A stretch of 64,000 nt of DNA from a bacterium (GTDB lineage Bacteria; Bacillota; Bacilli; Lactobacillales; Streptococcaceae): positions 124,001 to 188,000 of the forward strand of contig CAJNCV010000002.1 in NCBI GenBank assembly GCA_905221385.1. Reading direction: 5' to 3'. Positions 38,297-50,448 of this stretch are shown one piece after another; within the stretch, counting starts at the first letter, position 1, and each line of letters begins with the position of its first letter. The position numbers were made by a program, and so were the translations under genes. Below the pieces are notes generated by a model. The model ran no database searches. It saw only the letters and a list, made by a program, of their open reading frames with translations, and was not told where the DNA came from.

Positions 38297-38641
38297 ACAT
38301 ATATATCTTAGTAAAAATTCAAAAGGTTATCAACGAATAATTATGAGGACTTAGTTCAGAATTGCGCAGAGCTAAGTCCTTTACGTTTGCTATAAATCGA
38401 TTTGACTGAAGAAAAAGCGTTGAGAAAGAAAAATTATTCCCTAGTAAAAAATCTTATCCCAATAAAACTTAACCGCGATATATTAGCTTTACAACTTAAG
38501 TAATTGGAGTATTGATTCAGGACTTAAATGAATCGAACTATGGAAAAATAACGAAACTATTCCTAGGAGATTAATTGCAATACAATCTCTAATAATCTAT
38601 TCAAAGCAAATTTAATTTATTAGCTGGTGATCACGCCTCCT
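38297..38641. other. 345-base region without a gene
   Basis: Apart from the hairpin at 38346-38380 I see no coding frame with an SD, no RNA gene and no repeat. It is A+T-rich and leads into the questionable membrane gene at 38642-39058. Confidence 0.6.
38346..38382 (+). terminator. Terminator-like hairpin after the permease pair
   Basis: 12-bp stem AGGACTTAGTTC / GAGCTAAGTCCT (one G-U pair) with an 11-base loop; it lies 50 bases after the TIGR03943 stop and has a short T run after it. Confidence 0.6.
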
Positions 38642-39058
38642 CTAAGTCAATTTATCATAGTCAGGATTCTTCCGCACATAGAGAGCCGCATAAACTGTAT
38701 CTACCATAACTGCTGGAAAAGTCACTGTTATCAGAATCCCAAATAAAATACTAAAAACTTTTTCAATGTAACCAGTAAGAATTGCTGGGGTTAAACTAAC
38801 AGCTACAAAAACAACTTCAAAGTTGAACAGTCGTTCTTGCTTTTTTCTTGCCACCATATGTCTCCCAACAGTTGAATGCTCAGATTTTCCTCTAATTTTT
38901 AGGAAGGTAATACCAAGAGTAGAGAGTGCATGAAAAAGAAAAATACAAAGGACTACAAGATTATAAACCACCGACAATACTGAATAGATCCCATCATTGC
39001 CAACTATCATTAACAAACATATAAAATCAATATCAATAAGTAAAACTAAAATAATCAA
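38642..39058 (-). CDS. Small membrane protein, possibly 5'-truncated
   Basis: Up to 138 aa from a TTG at 39058, or 122 aa from the first ATG; neither has an SD. Hydrophobic helices are at about 1-18, 22-50, 78-95 and 98-122 (for example FSILFGILITVTFPAVMVDT). The frame stays open for 24 more codons upstream with plausible membrane sequence (CLIYLLISLIILV) until a TAG at 39131-39133, but offers no start codon. It may be the remainder of a larger gene. Family not recognised. Confidence 0.45.
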   Translation of the reverse strand: MIILVLLIDIDFICLLMIVGNDGIYSVLSVVYNLVVLCIFLFHALSTLGITFLKIRGKSEHSTVGRHMVARKKQERLFNFEVVFVAVSLTPAILTGYIEKVFSILFGILITVTFPAVMVDTVYAALYVRKNPDYDKLT

Positions 39059-39181
39059 CGAAATAAGAAGGTAAATTAGACATTTAAATTTTAAAATTAA
39101 TTTATCAAAAAGGAGATTAGAATTGCCACACTACAACTTGATATACAGAATACGAATAAAATCTTGTAGATACCTAATTTA

Positions 39182-39307
39182 TCAATAAAAGTCATCCCCA
39201 AAAAACAATAATGAATATATAAAAAGATATATCAAAGGAAATACTTTGATATATCCTATGCTTACCTCGTTAGTAACAAGGGGCTCGTGATAACGTTCTT
39301 TATACAT
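39182..39307 (-). CDS. Small ORF with strong SD (41 aa)
   Basis: Starts MYKERYHEPLVTNEVSIGYI and ends in a hydrophobic tail (YLFIYSLLFFGDDFY). The SD GGAGG is five bases upstream. It is in the same frame as the downstream membrane gene, separated by four stop codons over 50 bases. It may be the 5' piece of a decayed gene or a real small membrane peptide. A 12-bp hairpin lies inside it. Confidence 0.4.
   Translation of the reverse strand: MYKERYHEPLVTNEVSIGYIKVFPLIYLFIYSLLFFGDDFY
39225..39254 (-). terminator. Hairpin inside the small ORF, terminator-like on minus
   Basis: Perfect 12-bp stem GATATATCAAAG / CTTTGATATATC with a 6-base loop, followed on the minus strand by TTTTTAT. If active it would end transcription within 39182-39307. 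Confidence 0.5.
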
Positions 39308-39431
39308 ACTTACCTCCAAATAATTTTTTTAATCGGCTTTGACTTATCAGCTGATGATTATTCAACTTCAAATATCTTTCACCAAACCCCTTTGAACTTA
39401 CACAGAAAAATCAAGATGGAAATAATAAATG

Positions 39432-39476
39432 AAAAGCCTATCGACCAAGCTAGAAAGCTTGATACAATAGGCTTTT
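39432..39476 (-). terminator. Terminator of the HU gene
   Basis: Interrupted stem AAAAGCCTAT...CAAGC / GCTTG...ATAGGCTTTT, 10 bases after the HU stop, T-rich on the minus strand. Confidence 0.75.
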
Positions 39477-39486
39477 TGAAAATTCA

Positions 39487-39762
39487 TTATTTAACAGCGT
39501 CTTTAAGAGCTTTACCAGCTTTGAATGCTGGAACTTTAGAAGCTGCGATTTTGATTTCTTTACCAGTTTGTGGGTTGCGACCTTTACGTGCAGCACGCTC
39601 ACGAACTTCAAAGTTACCAAAACCGATCAATTGAACTTTTTCACCAGCTGCAAGGTATTCAGTTACTGCTGCGAATACAGCGTCAACTGCTGCTGCTGAA
39701 TCTTTCTTAGTCAATTCTGTAGCTTCTGCTACTTTAGCGATCAAATCTTGTTTGTTTGCCAT
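39487..39762 (-). CDS. hup: DNA-binding protein HU
   Basis: 91 aa histone-like protein. It starts [20 protein letters not shown]; the family signature is [21 protein letters not shown] and the tail ends [11 protein letters not shown]. It bends and packages chromosomal DNA as a homodimer and is the sole, essential HU in streptococci. SD is GGAGGA. Strong promoter at 39803-39831. Confidence 0.97.
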   Translation of the reverse strand: MANKQDLIAKVAEATELTKKDSAAAVDAVFAAVTEYLAAGEKVQLIGFGNFEVRERAARKGRNPQTGKEIKIAASKVPAFKAGKALKDAVK

Positions 39763-39802
39763 GTTAACAAATCCTCCAAATAATTTCTAATTAACAACTA
39801 TA

Positions 39803-39831
39803 ATCATATCCTAAAATCGCCCACAGGTCAA
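39803..39831 (-). promoter_or_regulatory. HU gene promoter
   Basis: Minus strand: -35 TTGACC (39826-39831), 17-bp spacer, -10 TATGAT (39803-39808). Confidence 0.75.
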
Positions 39832-39869
39832 GTCAAAAACGCTATTTCTAACGATTTTTCTCTATTTTT

Positions 39870-40706
39870 TTAGGAATGATATCGAACCAAGATAGCCCAC
39901 GCATTTTCACCTGTGTGGGTTTGAATGATGGAGCCTGTTTCCAGTACTGAGATTGGTTTTTCAACATAAGTTTGTAAAACACTTTTCATCTCATTGGCCC
40001 ATTCATTAGTACCAGCGTAGGAAATTCCAATCTCTGCAACAGATTTATGAGAAAGGATCTCGGTTAATTCTTCAAGCCATTTTTTGAAAGTTTTCGCACC
40101 GCGCCCCTTAACGATTGGTTGGAGCTCATGGTTCTTCATTTGCATGACGACACGAATATTCAACAGAGAACTGATCAAGCCTGTCACACGCCCAATACGA
40201 CCACCTTTGACTAAATTTTCTAGAGTCGAAACGCCGATATAAAGTTCGGTATGATTTTTCACATCTTCCACACGTGCCAAGATAGTTTCTAAATCTTTTC
40301 CTTCTTGAGCAAATTTAGCCGCTTCAACAACTTGAAACTTCATCGCCTGGTCTGTAAAAGAACTATCAATAACGGTCACATCAGCGCTAGAGAGACTCGC
40401 TCCTTGGCGAGCAGCTTCAACAGTACCAGATAGTGCATGGGACATGTGAATAGCGAGAATCTGGCTACCATCTTTACCTAGCTCTTCAAAAACTTCAGCA
40501 AATACTCCCACTGGAGGCTGACTGGTTTTGGGCAAGTTTTTACTTTGCTGCATGAGATGAAGGAATTCCCCCTCTTTCAAATCTGCATCAGAATAAAGGA
40601 TACCATCAATCATCACAGATAAAGGGACAATGGTGATATTTAATTCTTTAACCACTTCTGGTTCAATAGTAACAGAGGAATCCGTTACAATTTTTACTTG
40701 TGTCAT
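39870..40706 (-). CDS. DegV-family fatty acid-binding protein
   Basis: 278 aa, starting [20 protein letters not shown]. DegV motifs: [35 protein letters not shown], and [18 protein letters not shown]. DegV/FakB proteins bind fatty acids; FakB types present them to the FakA kinase. Which fatty acid, and whether this copy works with FakA, is not visible. SD is GAAGAT; extended -10 at 40756-40761. Confidence 0.9.
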   Translation of the reverse strand: MTQVKIVTDSSVTIEPEVVKELNITIVPLSVMIDGILYSDADLKEGEFLHLMQQSKNLPKTSQPPVGVFAEVFEELGKDGSQILAIHMSHALSGTVEAARQGASLSSADVTVIDSSFTDQAMKFQVVEAAKFAQEGKDLETILARVEDVKNHTELYIGVSTLENLVKGGRIGRVTGLISSLLNIRVVMQMKNHELQPIVKGRGAKTFKKWLEELTEILSHKSVAEIGISYAGTNEWANEMKSVLQTYVEKPISVLETGSIIQTHTGENAWAILVRYHS

Positions 40707-40755
40707 ATCTTCAATCTTTCTATTCTTCTCAATAAGATAGGGATTTATCACTTTT

Positions 40756-40822
40756 ATTATATCAAAAAATTACTAAAAAATCATGATGAATCCAATGAAA
40801 AAACATGGAATTTTGGTATAAT
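40756..40822. promoter_or_regulatory. Divergent promoters of degV-type and yitT-type genes
   Basis: Minus: TATAAT at 40756-40761 with TGA extension for the DegV gene. Plus: TATAAT at 40817-40822 with TGG extension for the YitT gene. Both depend on extended -10 elements; -35 boxes are weak. Confidence 0.6.
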
Positions 40823-40849
40823 CTATCTATAGAAAAGCGAGGGAAAGTT

Positions 40850-41698
40850 ATGATCCGAAAAATTCAGCCTATTATCACCATCATACTTGGGGCAGCTATT
40901 TATGCCTTTGGTCTTACCTACTTTGTTGTTCCTTATCATTTATTTGAGGGTGGTGCGACAGGTATTACCTTGATTACCTTCTACCTCTTTAAAATCCCTG
41001 TCTCAGTGATGAATCTCTTAATAAATATCCCTTTATTTATCCTCGCTTGGAAGATATTCGGTCCCAAGACTCTCTACTCCAGTCTTCTAGGATCCATTTC
41101 ACTTTCTGTTTGGCTAGCAATCTTTGAGCGCATTCCTTTGCACATCGACTTGCAAGGCGATCTCATCATTGTCGCTTTAGTCTCAGGAGTCTTACTGGGG
41201 GTTGGTCTAGGAATTATCTTTAATGCTGGTGGAACCACTGGTGGCTCTGATATTGTTGCCCGTATCCTCAACAAATACACCAATATTTCAATTGGAAAAT
41301 TGCTTTTTGGGATTGACTTTTTTATCCTAATGTTGATTTTGATTATCTTCCAAGATTTGCGCCTAGTGACTTATACCCTCTTATTTGACTTTATCATCGC
41401 TCGTGTTATCGACCTGATCGGTGAAGGAGGTTATGCTGGTAAAGGATTTATGATTATAACTCAATTTCCAGATCAGTTAGCCGAAAAAATTAACGATGAA
41501 CTCGGACGTGGTGTTACCTTTATATCTGGTCAAGGCTACTACAGCAAAAAGGATTTAAAAATTATCTACTGTATCGTCGGTCGAAATGAAATCGTTAAAA
41601 TGAAGGATATGATTCACAAAATTGATCCTCAAGCCTTTATCACCATCACTGAGGCTCATGAAATTCTTGGTGAAGGATTTACTTATGTGAAAGATTAA
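40850..41698 (+). CDS. YitT-family membrane protein (DUF161/DUF2179)
   Basis: 282 aa, starting MIRKIQPIITIILGAAIYAF behind GAGGGAAAG. Five or six N-terminal membrane helices include the repeat motifs GGATGITLITFYLFKIP and GGTTGGSDIVARILN. A C-terminal cytoplasmic DUF2179 domain follows (RGVTFISGQGYYSKKDLKIIYC). Function unknown. Its stop lies next to a shared terminator. Confidence 0.9.
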   Translation: MIRKIQPIITIILGAAIYAFGLTYFVVPYHLFEGGATGITLITFYLFKIPVSVMNLLINIPLFILAWKIFGPKTLYSSLLGSISLSVWLAIFERIPLHIDLQGDLIIVALVSGVLLGVGLGIIFNAGGTTGGSDIVARILNKYTNISIGKLLFGIDFFILMLILIIFQDLRLVTYTLLFDFIIARVIDLIGEGGYAGKGFMIITQFPDQLAEKINDELGRGVTFISGQGYYSKKDLKIIYCIVGRNEIVKMKDMIHKIDPQAFITITEAHEILGEGFTYVKD

Positions 41699-41724
41699 AA
41701 AAGCTGGGAAATTCCAGCTTTTAT
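41699..41724. terminator. Bidirectional terminator between yitT and permease genes
   Basis: Stem AAAAGCTGG / CCAGCTTTT with a 6-base loop; A/T-rich on both sides. Confidence 0.75.
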
Positions 41725-43118
41725 TCTTCTTCTGCGAGGGTTGAATGGCGGAACCCGTAAGTAAAGTAAATGACTAGACCAACTACAAGAGCAATACCAA
41801 AGGCAAGCCAAGTATCTAGACTATATTGAAGCATAAAGGAAAGACAGATAAGAATGGAAAGGATTGGCAAAAGCGGCACTAAAGGAGTTTTAAACTCTCC
41901 TTCTTTTGGCATGCCCTTATCCTTTCTGAGTTTTATTATCCCGTAGGCTAGCAAAATGAGATAAGCTAAGGTACAGATATTTAAAAAGGCAGCAATACTG
42001 GCTAGAGGAAAGACTCCAGCTGCAAGGGCTGAAGCAACTCCTGTTAAGAGAGTCGCATTTTTAGGAACGCGACTGGTCTTGCTTAATTGTTTAAAACTTT
42101 GAGGTAAAAGTCCATCACGTGCTAAGCTATAAATCATCCGAGATAAAGCATAAGTCATGGAGATACATACAGTTATTAGGGTGAGAATGGCTACAAGCGA
42201 AACATAATTTGCTGCCCAGCCGATACCAATACTCCGTAATGAGAATGCTACTGCATCGTCCACATTGAGCTTACTGTAGTGAACAATCCCTGTCAATACT
42301 ATGGTTACCAAAGCATAGAGAATGGTAACGATTGTCAGAGAAAGTACAATTCCACGAGGAATATTTTTTTGCGGGCTTTGAATTTCATCAACTGCCATGG
42401 AAATCGACTCAAAACCGAGAAAACCAAAGAACATCAAAGAGGCTCCTGCCATAATTCCAGTACTTCCCCCATAAAGCTGTCCAAAGCCGAAGGGAGCAAA
42501 ATTTGACCAATTTTCAGGTTTGATGTACCAAATCCCAACTAGGATAAACAAAGCCAGAGCTGAGAATTTCAAGACCACTAAAAGCGAATTAAAGCGTAAG
42601 GCTGCCTTAGAATTTAATAGAACCAATCCCGTTACCAAGGTAAGTACTAAAATAGGTAGAAGATCGACATAGGTACCTTGTTCAGGATTAAAGGTGCCAT
42701 TCAAGGCTTGGGGCATGGAGATTCCATAATTACTGAGCAATCCCTTAAAGTAAGCTGCCCAGCCAGACGCCACACCTGAAACAGCCGTCATGAATTCCAT
42801 GATGGTCAACCAGCCAGCAATCCAGGCTGGTAATTCTCCTAAAATCGCATAGAGATAACTATAAGCACCCCCAGTTGCAGGCACACGAGAGGCAAATTCT
42901 GCGAAAAAGAGGGCAGATAAAGAAACACATAGGGCAGAAATCACAATGGAAACCACAAGTGATGGACCAGCAAGTGTTGCTGCTGCTGTTCCTGTAATGG
43001 TGAAGATCCCTGTCCCCACCATGGCACCTATTCCTAGTAGAATCAAATCCCACAACTTCAAATGGCGACGCATCTCTGTCTGTCTCAGACTAACATCCTT
43101 GGTTCTAAAAATATTCAT
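41721..43118 (-). CDS. APC-family amino acid permease
   Basis: 465 aa, twelve or more membrane helices. The family motif LWDLILLGIGAMVGTGIFTI near the N-terminus and FFGFLGFESISMAVDE in the middle suggest the CAT subfamily of cationic or neutral amino acid uniporters. Substrate not determined. It stands alone between the YitT gene and the suf operon. Confidence 0.9.
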   Translation of the reverse strand: MNIFRTKDVSLRQTEMRRHLKLWDLILLGIGAMVGTGIFTITGTAAATLAGPSLVVSIVISALCVSLSALFFAEFASRVPATGGAYSYLYAILGELPAWIAGWLTIMEFMTAVSGVASGWAAYFKGLLSNYGISMPQALNGTFNPEQGTYVDLLPILVLTLVTGLVLLNSKAALRFNSLLVVLKFSALALFILVGIWYIKPENWSNFAPFGFGQLYGGSTGIMAGASLMFFGFLGFESISMAVDEIQSPQKNIPRGIVLSLTIVTILYALVTIVLTGIVHYSKLNVDDAVAFSLRSIGIGWAANYVSLVAILTLITVCISMTYALSRMIYSLARDGLLPQSFKQLSKTSRVPKNATLLTGVASALAAGVFPLASIAAFLNICTLAYLILLAYGIIKLRKDKGMPKEGEFKTPLVPLLPILSILICLSFMLQYSLDTWLAFGIALVVGLVIYFTYGFRHSTLAEEE

Positions 43119-43196
43119 ACTTCATCTCCACTAAATGTAATTGTTTTATTTTACCATATAAAAGCATTTTTGTGAATATTTATTAGATTCTTTTTT

Positions 43197-43231
43197 GAAA
43201 AAATTCTGAACAGGAAGAGTTCCTGTTCAGA
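43197..43231 (-). terminator. Terminator of the suf operon
   Basis: Perfect 12-bp stem TCTGAACAGGAA / TTCCTGTTCAGA with a 3-base loop at 43205-43231; the minus strand continues with ATTTTTTC. Confidence 0.9.
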
Positions 43232-43243
43232 TTCTGCATATTC

Positions 43244-44656
43244 TTACCCAACAGATCCTTCCATTTCATAGCTAATCAAGCGGTTCAGCTCAACTGCGTA
43301 TTCCATTGGAAGTTCTTTTGTGAAGGGTTCGACAAATCCCATGACAATCATCTCGGTTGCTTCAGATTCTGACAAACCACGGCTCATGAGGTAATAGAGT
43401 TGTTCTTCTGAAATCTTAGAAACTTTGGCTTCGTGCTCCAAAGCAACTTGCGAGTTGTGAATTTCATTAAATGGAATAGTATCTGACGCTGACAAGTCAT
43501 CCATGATAATGGTATCACACTCAATGTGAGAAACCGATTTCTTAGAGTTCTTGTTAAAGGTTACTTGTCCACGGTAGTCCACCTTTCCTCCGCCTTTAGC
43601 GATGGATTTAGACACGATAGAGGAGCTTGTATGTGGAGCGTTGTGGATCATCTTGGCACCCGTATCTTGGTGTTGCCCTACGTTAGCAAAGGCGATGGAA
43701 AGCATGGTACCACGCGCCCCTTCTCCATCTAGATAAACAGATGGGTATTTCATGGTTGTTTTAGCACCCAAGTTACCATCAATCCACTCAACAGTCGCAT
43801 CTTTCAAAGCCTTGGCACGTTTTGTTACCAAGTTATAAACGTTGTCAGACCAGTTTTGGATGGTTGTATAACGCATATAAGCTCCGTCCAAGGCAAAGAT
43901 TTCTACGATGGCAGCGTGCAAGCTATTGCTTGAATATGTTGGCGCTGTACATCCTTCTACATAGTGGACGCTCGCTCCCTCGTCAACGATAATCAAGGTA
44001 CGTTCAAACTGACCAGTATTTTCGTTGTTGATACGGAAGTAGGTTTGAAGCGGAATATCTACCTTGACCCCTTTTGGTACGTAGATAAAAGTTCCACCAG
44101 ACCATACTGCCGAGTTGAGGGCTGCCAACTTGTTATCAGTCGGCGGTACCAACTTCGCAAAGTATTGTTTAAACAAGTCTGGGTATTCCTTTAGGGCAGA
44201 ATCCGTATCTGTAAAGATAATGCCTAACTTCTCAAATTCTTCCTTCATGTTGTGGTATACCACTTCTGACTCGTACTGGGCAGAAGCTCCAGCTAGATAA
44301 GCACGCTCAGCTTCTGGAATTCCGATACGTTCAAAGGTTTCTTTGATCTTTTCAGGTACATCATCCCAAGAACGAGCTGGTTTGTCAGATGGTTTTTGGT
44401 AGTAGATCAAGTCATCAAAATCAATCTCTGACAAATCTGCTCCCCATGTTTGCATGGGCATTTTTTTGAAGGTTTCATAAGACTTCAAACGAAATTCTAA
44501 CATCCACTCAGGTTCTCCCTTAGCAGCTGATAATTCGCGAATGACATCTTCGTTCAATCCTTTTCCTGTCGATAGGACAGGCTCTACATCATCATGGAAA
44601 CCAAATTTATATTCACCAAGATCAATTGGTTTTGGTTCTACTCTTTCTTCAGCCAT
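43244..44656 (-). CDS. sufB: Fe-S cluster scaffold protein SufB
   Basis: 470 aa. SufB core beta-helix region with [40 protein letters not shown], and the C-terminal [20 protein letters not shown]. It builds Fe-S clusters on a SufBC2D complex using persulfide from SufS via SufU. Last gene of the minus-strand order sufC-sufD-sufS-sufU-sufB. SD AAAGGA. Confidence 0.97.
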   Translation of the reverse strand: MAEERVEPKPIDLGEYKFGFHDDVEPVLSTGKGLNEDVIRELSAAKGEPEWMLEFRLKSYETFKKMPMQTWGADLSEIDFDDLIYYQKPSDKPARSWDDVPEKIKETFERIGIPEAERAYLAGASAQYESEVVYHNMKEEFEKLGIIFTDTDSALKEYPDLFKQYFAKLVPPTDNKLAALNSAVWSGGTFIYVPKGVKVDIPLQTYFRINNENTGQFERTLIIVDEGASVHYVEGCTAPTYSSNSLHAAIVEIFALDGAYMRYTTIQNWSDNVYNLVTKRAKALKDATVEWIDGNLGAKTTMKYPSVYLDGEGARGTMLSIAFANVGQHQDTGAKMIHNAPHTSSSIVSKSIAKGGGKVDYRGQVTFNKNSKKSVSHIECDTIIMDDLSASDTIPFNEIHNSQVALEHEAKVSKISEEQLYYLMSRGLSESEATEMIVMGFVEPFTKELPMEYAVELNRLISYEMEGSVG

Positions 44657-44703
44657 AATATCCTTTCTTTCATTATATATTTCTATGTTTCTTATTTATC
44701 TTC

Positions 44704-47618
<2,915 letters not shown>

Positions 47619-47645
47619 TTACTTCTCCTAAAAGATACGAGGGAA

Positions 47646-48416
47646 TTACAATTCTTCCTTGTAGTCGTAACCAAGTTCTTCAGCTAGTTTTGCGTATCCT
47701 TCACGTTCCAAACGGGCAGCCAATTCTGGACCACCAGAAAGGACAACACGACCTTCCATCATGACGTGTACCACATCAGGTGTGATGTAGTTCAAAAGAC
47801 GTTGGTAGTGAGTGATGATCATAGCACCAAAGCCTTCACCACGCATAGCATTCACACCTTTCGATACAACTTTAAGAGCATCAATATCAAGACCTGAGTC
47901 AATCTCATCCAAAAGGGCAAATGTAGGTTCCAACATCAAAAGTTGAAGAATTTCATTACGTTTTTTCTCACCACCAGAGAAACCTTCGTTGAGGTAGCGC
48001 TCAGCCATTTCTTCTTTCATGTTGAGCAATTCCATTTTCTCGTCTAGTTTAGTAATGAATTCACGAACTGAAATCTTTTCATCATCTTCTTTACCAGCAT
48101 TCATAGCTGCACGAAGAAACTCTGCATTGGTAATTCCAGGGATTTCTGATGGGTATTGCATAGCCAGGAAAAGTCCCATACGCGCACGCTCGTCTACTTC
48201 CAACTCAAGGATGTTTACACCATCAAACAAGACCTCACCTTTGGTAACTTCATAGTTAGGGTTCCCCATGATAGCTGCAGAAAGAGTCGATTTACCAGTA
48301 CCATTTGGTCCCATGATAGCTGCGATTTCTCCTGTTTTTAGAGTCAGATTGACTCCTTTCAAAATTTCTTTTCCTTCAATCTCAACGTGAAGATCTTTGA
48401 TCTCTAATACTGACAT
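47646..48416 (-). CDS. sufC: Fe-S assembly ATPase SufC
   Basis: 256 aa, starting MSVLEIKDLHVEIEGKEILK. Walker A GPNGTGKSTLSA, signature FSGGEKKRNEILQ, Walker B FALLDEIDSGLDIDAL. ABC-type ATPase that drives conformational change of SufBD. First gene of the operon, SD AAAGGAA. Its leader holds a long inverted repeat (48455-48481). Confidence 0.97.
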   Translation of the reverse strand: MSVLEIKDLHVEIEGKEILKGVNLTLKTGEIAAIMGPNGTGKSTLSAAIMGNPNYEVTKGEVLFDGVNILELEVDERARMGLFLAMQYPSEIPGITNAEFLRAAMNAGKEDDEKISVREFITKLDEKMELLNMKEEMAERYLNEGFSGGEKKRNEILQLLMLEPTFALLDEIDSGLDIDALKVVSKGVNAMRGEGFGAMIITHYQRLLNYITPDVVHVMMEGRVVLSGGPELAARLEREGYAKLAEELGYDYKEEL

Positions 48417-48454
48417 GATAGTTCCTTTCTTTTTCTGGCCTACTTCCTTTATCC

Positions 48455-48481
48455 TTAGAGAAATCACTTACATTTCTCTAA
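48455..48481 (-). promoter_or_regulatory. Perfect inverted repeat in the suf operon leader
   Basis: Two 10-base arms, TTAGAGAAAT and ATTTCTCTAA, 7 bases apart, between a TATACT box (48516-48521) and the sufC start. Either an operator for an unidentified regulator or an mRNA hairpin 39 bases before the ATG. Confidence 0.6.
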
Positions 48482-48528
48482 AAACACAAGAAAAGGTCCA
48501 TAAATATACTCTACTAGTATAACAAAAA

Positions 48529-48545
48529 AAAGCCTAAAAGGCTTT
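48529..48545 (-). terminator. Terminator after the DUF3272 gene
   Basis: Compact hairpin AAAGCC / GGCTTT with a 5-base loop; the minus strand continues with TTTTT. Confidence 0.8.
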
Positions 48546-48567
48546 GATTTTGTTTAGAAACTAGTGA

Positions 48568-48762
48568 CTAATCCTTGCGGTTTAGGTGCTGATCAATGGC
48601 ATCTACTATTTTCCCCATTACATAACTTAACCTAAAATTTCGAAAAAGTAGAATAGCCCAAAATGCTGCCATGAAATAGCGACCCGTCATCCAAGCTTCA
48701 TTGAAAAAATAAGTCTCAGCAGCAGTAAATAGTGCTATCACGATAAATTGTTGTCTAGTCAT
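48568..48762 (-). CDS. DUF3272 small membrane protein
   Basis: 64 aa: MTRQQFIVIALFTAAETYFF start, one or two hydrophobic helices (FMAAFWAILLFRNF), charged C-terminus. Matches the streptococcal DUF3272 family next to dnaX. No SD; a TACAAT box with TGG extension ends six bases before the ATG, so the mRNA is predicted leaderless. Function unknown. Confidence 0.82.
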   Translation of the reverse strand: MTRQQFIVIALFTAAETYFFNEAWMTGRYFMAAFWAILLFRNFRLSYVMGKIVDAIDQHLNRKD

Positions 48763-48768
48763 AGGATT

Positions 48769-48774
48769 ATTGTA
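48769..48774 (-). promoter_or_regulatory. -10 box of DUF3272 gene, predicted leaderless
   Basis: Minus-strand TACAAT preceded by TGG; six bases (48763-48768) separate it from the ATG. Confidence 0.6.
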
Positions 48775-48789
48775 CCATGAAATCCACTT

Positions 48790-50448
48790 TTAGTCTTCTT
48801 CGACCATGACTTTATCAGCCAGAAATTCAAATCCTTCTGGAATCAGACTCTCTTCTTCTACCTCTTGATCTGCTTGAGAAGACTTGTTTCTAGCTGAAAA
48901 TGCCGCACGAACCTCTTTCCATTCCTCTAAGGAAATTGCCAGGATTTCAGGTGAAAATCCAGCCGCCTGGCTGAGAATATTGCCAAACATGGTATTGAGG
49001 TTATCCCGTTTCATGGTTTGCCCAGCATTGAAATTAGACTCAAAAGCTAAAATAGCATGGTGTTCGTTGGCCGCAACTGGTTGAGAACCAACAAGCAGAG
49101 CCTTATCAGGACCAGCTAAGCTTTCGATCACTTCTCCCCATGCATTCTGGAGGCGAATCAAGTTTTGCCGTGCCAATTCAGGATTTTCAACAGCTTCTTG
49201 TAGGATAGCCTGAACTTTGTTGCGGTCTACTCGATAGACTGTCTTGGAAGTAGCTGGACGGCCAGGGACTGGCGCCACTTGTTTAGGAGCTGTTCCAACA
49301 TTGGCAAGTTCTTGTTTGAGGCGGGCGACTTCCTGTCTCAGTGCAGATATTTCACCTTCAACAGCTTCTGAAAGCACTGGTCCAGGCTTAATCTCAGCTA
49401 AACGAATGGTCATCATCTCAGCATAAATCTTAGGTTGCAGGCTTGCTTTCATATCTGCCAAGCTCACAGTCGCTATTCGAATCATTTCAAAGATATTTTC
49501 CTGAGAAAGAGCTAAATTGTCCATAAAAACTGGACTGTGGTGAGTATTTTCGCCACCTGTCTGAACAACTAGTAGATCACGCAAATACTGCAAGAGATCC
49601 ATCACAAAACGAGTCATGCTTTTGCCATTTTCAAACAAAAGATTTAAAGAATCAAGCGCTTTTGGAACATCCTGCTGAGACAAGGCAGCCACATAGTCAT
49701 CAAGTGCTGATAGACTAATGGTGCCTGTAATCTCCTCAGAGATAGCAGTCGTGAGCTCATTTCCCTGTGTCAAACTCAAGGCTTGATCCAGAATGGACAA
49801 GGCATCCCGCATTCCACCTTCAGCTCGTCTGGCAATGATTTCTACAGCATCTGGCTCGGAACTGATATTTTCTTTTTCTAAAATATGATGAATATGTGCC
49901 GTGATATCTTGCGTTCGGATCGATTTAAACTCAAAACGTTGGACACGCGATAAAATAGTTGCTGGAATCTTGTGCAATTCGGTGGTCGCCAAGATAAAGA
50001 CAACATTTTGAGTTGGTTCTTCCAAAGTCTTCAAAAGCGCATTAAAGGCTCCTGTAGACAGCATATGAACCTCGTCTATGATATAGACCTTGTAATGTGC
50101 CAAGCTAGGAGCATAGGTGGATTTATCACGAATTTCACGGATTTCATCAACTCCATTATTCGAAGCTGCATCCATTTCGATAACATCTTCTAAACTACCT
50201 TCTGTCACAGCTTGGCAGATATAGCAGTTATTACATGGTTCTCCGTCCACTTGGTTCGGACAGTTCATAGCCTTGGCAAAAATCTTGGCTACACTGGTCT
50301 TCCCAGTTCCACGAGGACCCGAGAAAAGATAGGCATGACTAATCTTTTCCTGCTCGACCGCTTGTTTTAGGGTTTTAGCCACAACTTCTTGACCTACCAG
50401 TTGTGAAAAAGTTTGGCTTCTATATTTTCGATAAAGTGCTTGATACAT
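48790..50448 (-). CDS. dnaX: DNA polymerase III subunits gamma/tau
   Basis: 552 aa clamp-loader ATPase. AAA+ Walker A SGPRGTGKTSVAKIF, zinc-binding cysteines CPNQVDGEPCNNCYIC, Walker B YIIDEVHMLS, and arginine finger region LATTELHKIPATILSRVQRF. The C-terminal third is the tau extension. No clear frameshift signal was checked. Its ATG overlaps the preceding stop by one base. Confidence 0.97.
   Translation of the reverse strand: MYQALYRKYRSQTFSQLVGQEVVAKTLKQAVEQEKISHAYLFSGPRGTGKTSVAKIFAKAMNCPNQVDGEPCNNCYICQAVTEGSLEDVIEMDAASNNGVDEIREIRDKSTYAPSLAHYKVYIIDEVHMLSTGAFNALLKTLEEPTQNVVFILATTELHKIPATILSRVQRFEFKSIRTQDITAHIHHILEKENISSEPDAVEIIARRAEGGMRDALSILDQALSLTQGNELTTAISEEITGTISLSALDDYVAALSQQDVPKALDSLNLLFENGKSMTRFVMDLLQYLRDLLVVQTGGENTHHSPVFMDNLALSQENIFEMIRIATVSLADMKASLQPKIYAEMMTIRLAEIKPGPVLSEAVEGEISALRQEVARLKQELANVGTAPKQVAPVPGRPATSKTVYRVDRNKVQAILQEAVENPELARQNLIRLQNAWGEVIESLAGPDKALLVGSQPVAANEHHAILAFESNFNAGQTMKRDNLNTMFGNILSQAAGFSPEILAISLEEWKEVRAAFSARNKSSQADQEVEEESLIPEGFEFLADKVMVEED

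Noticed and set aside
39151-39158. Perfect TACGAATA (ComX box) on the plus strand
   Set aside because: No gene on the plus strand begins within about 1 kb downstream; taken as chance in A+T-rich DNA.
48790-50448. Programmed frameshift in dnaX
   Set aside because: I saw no clear slippery sequence plus stem during reading; streptococcal DnaX frameshifting cannot be claimed from this.
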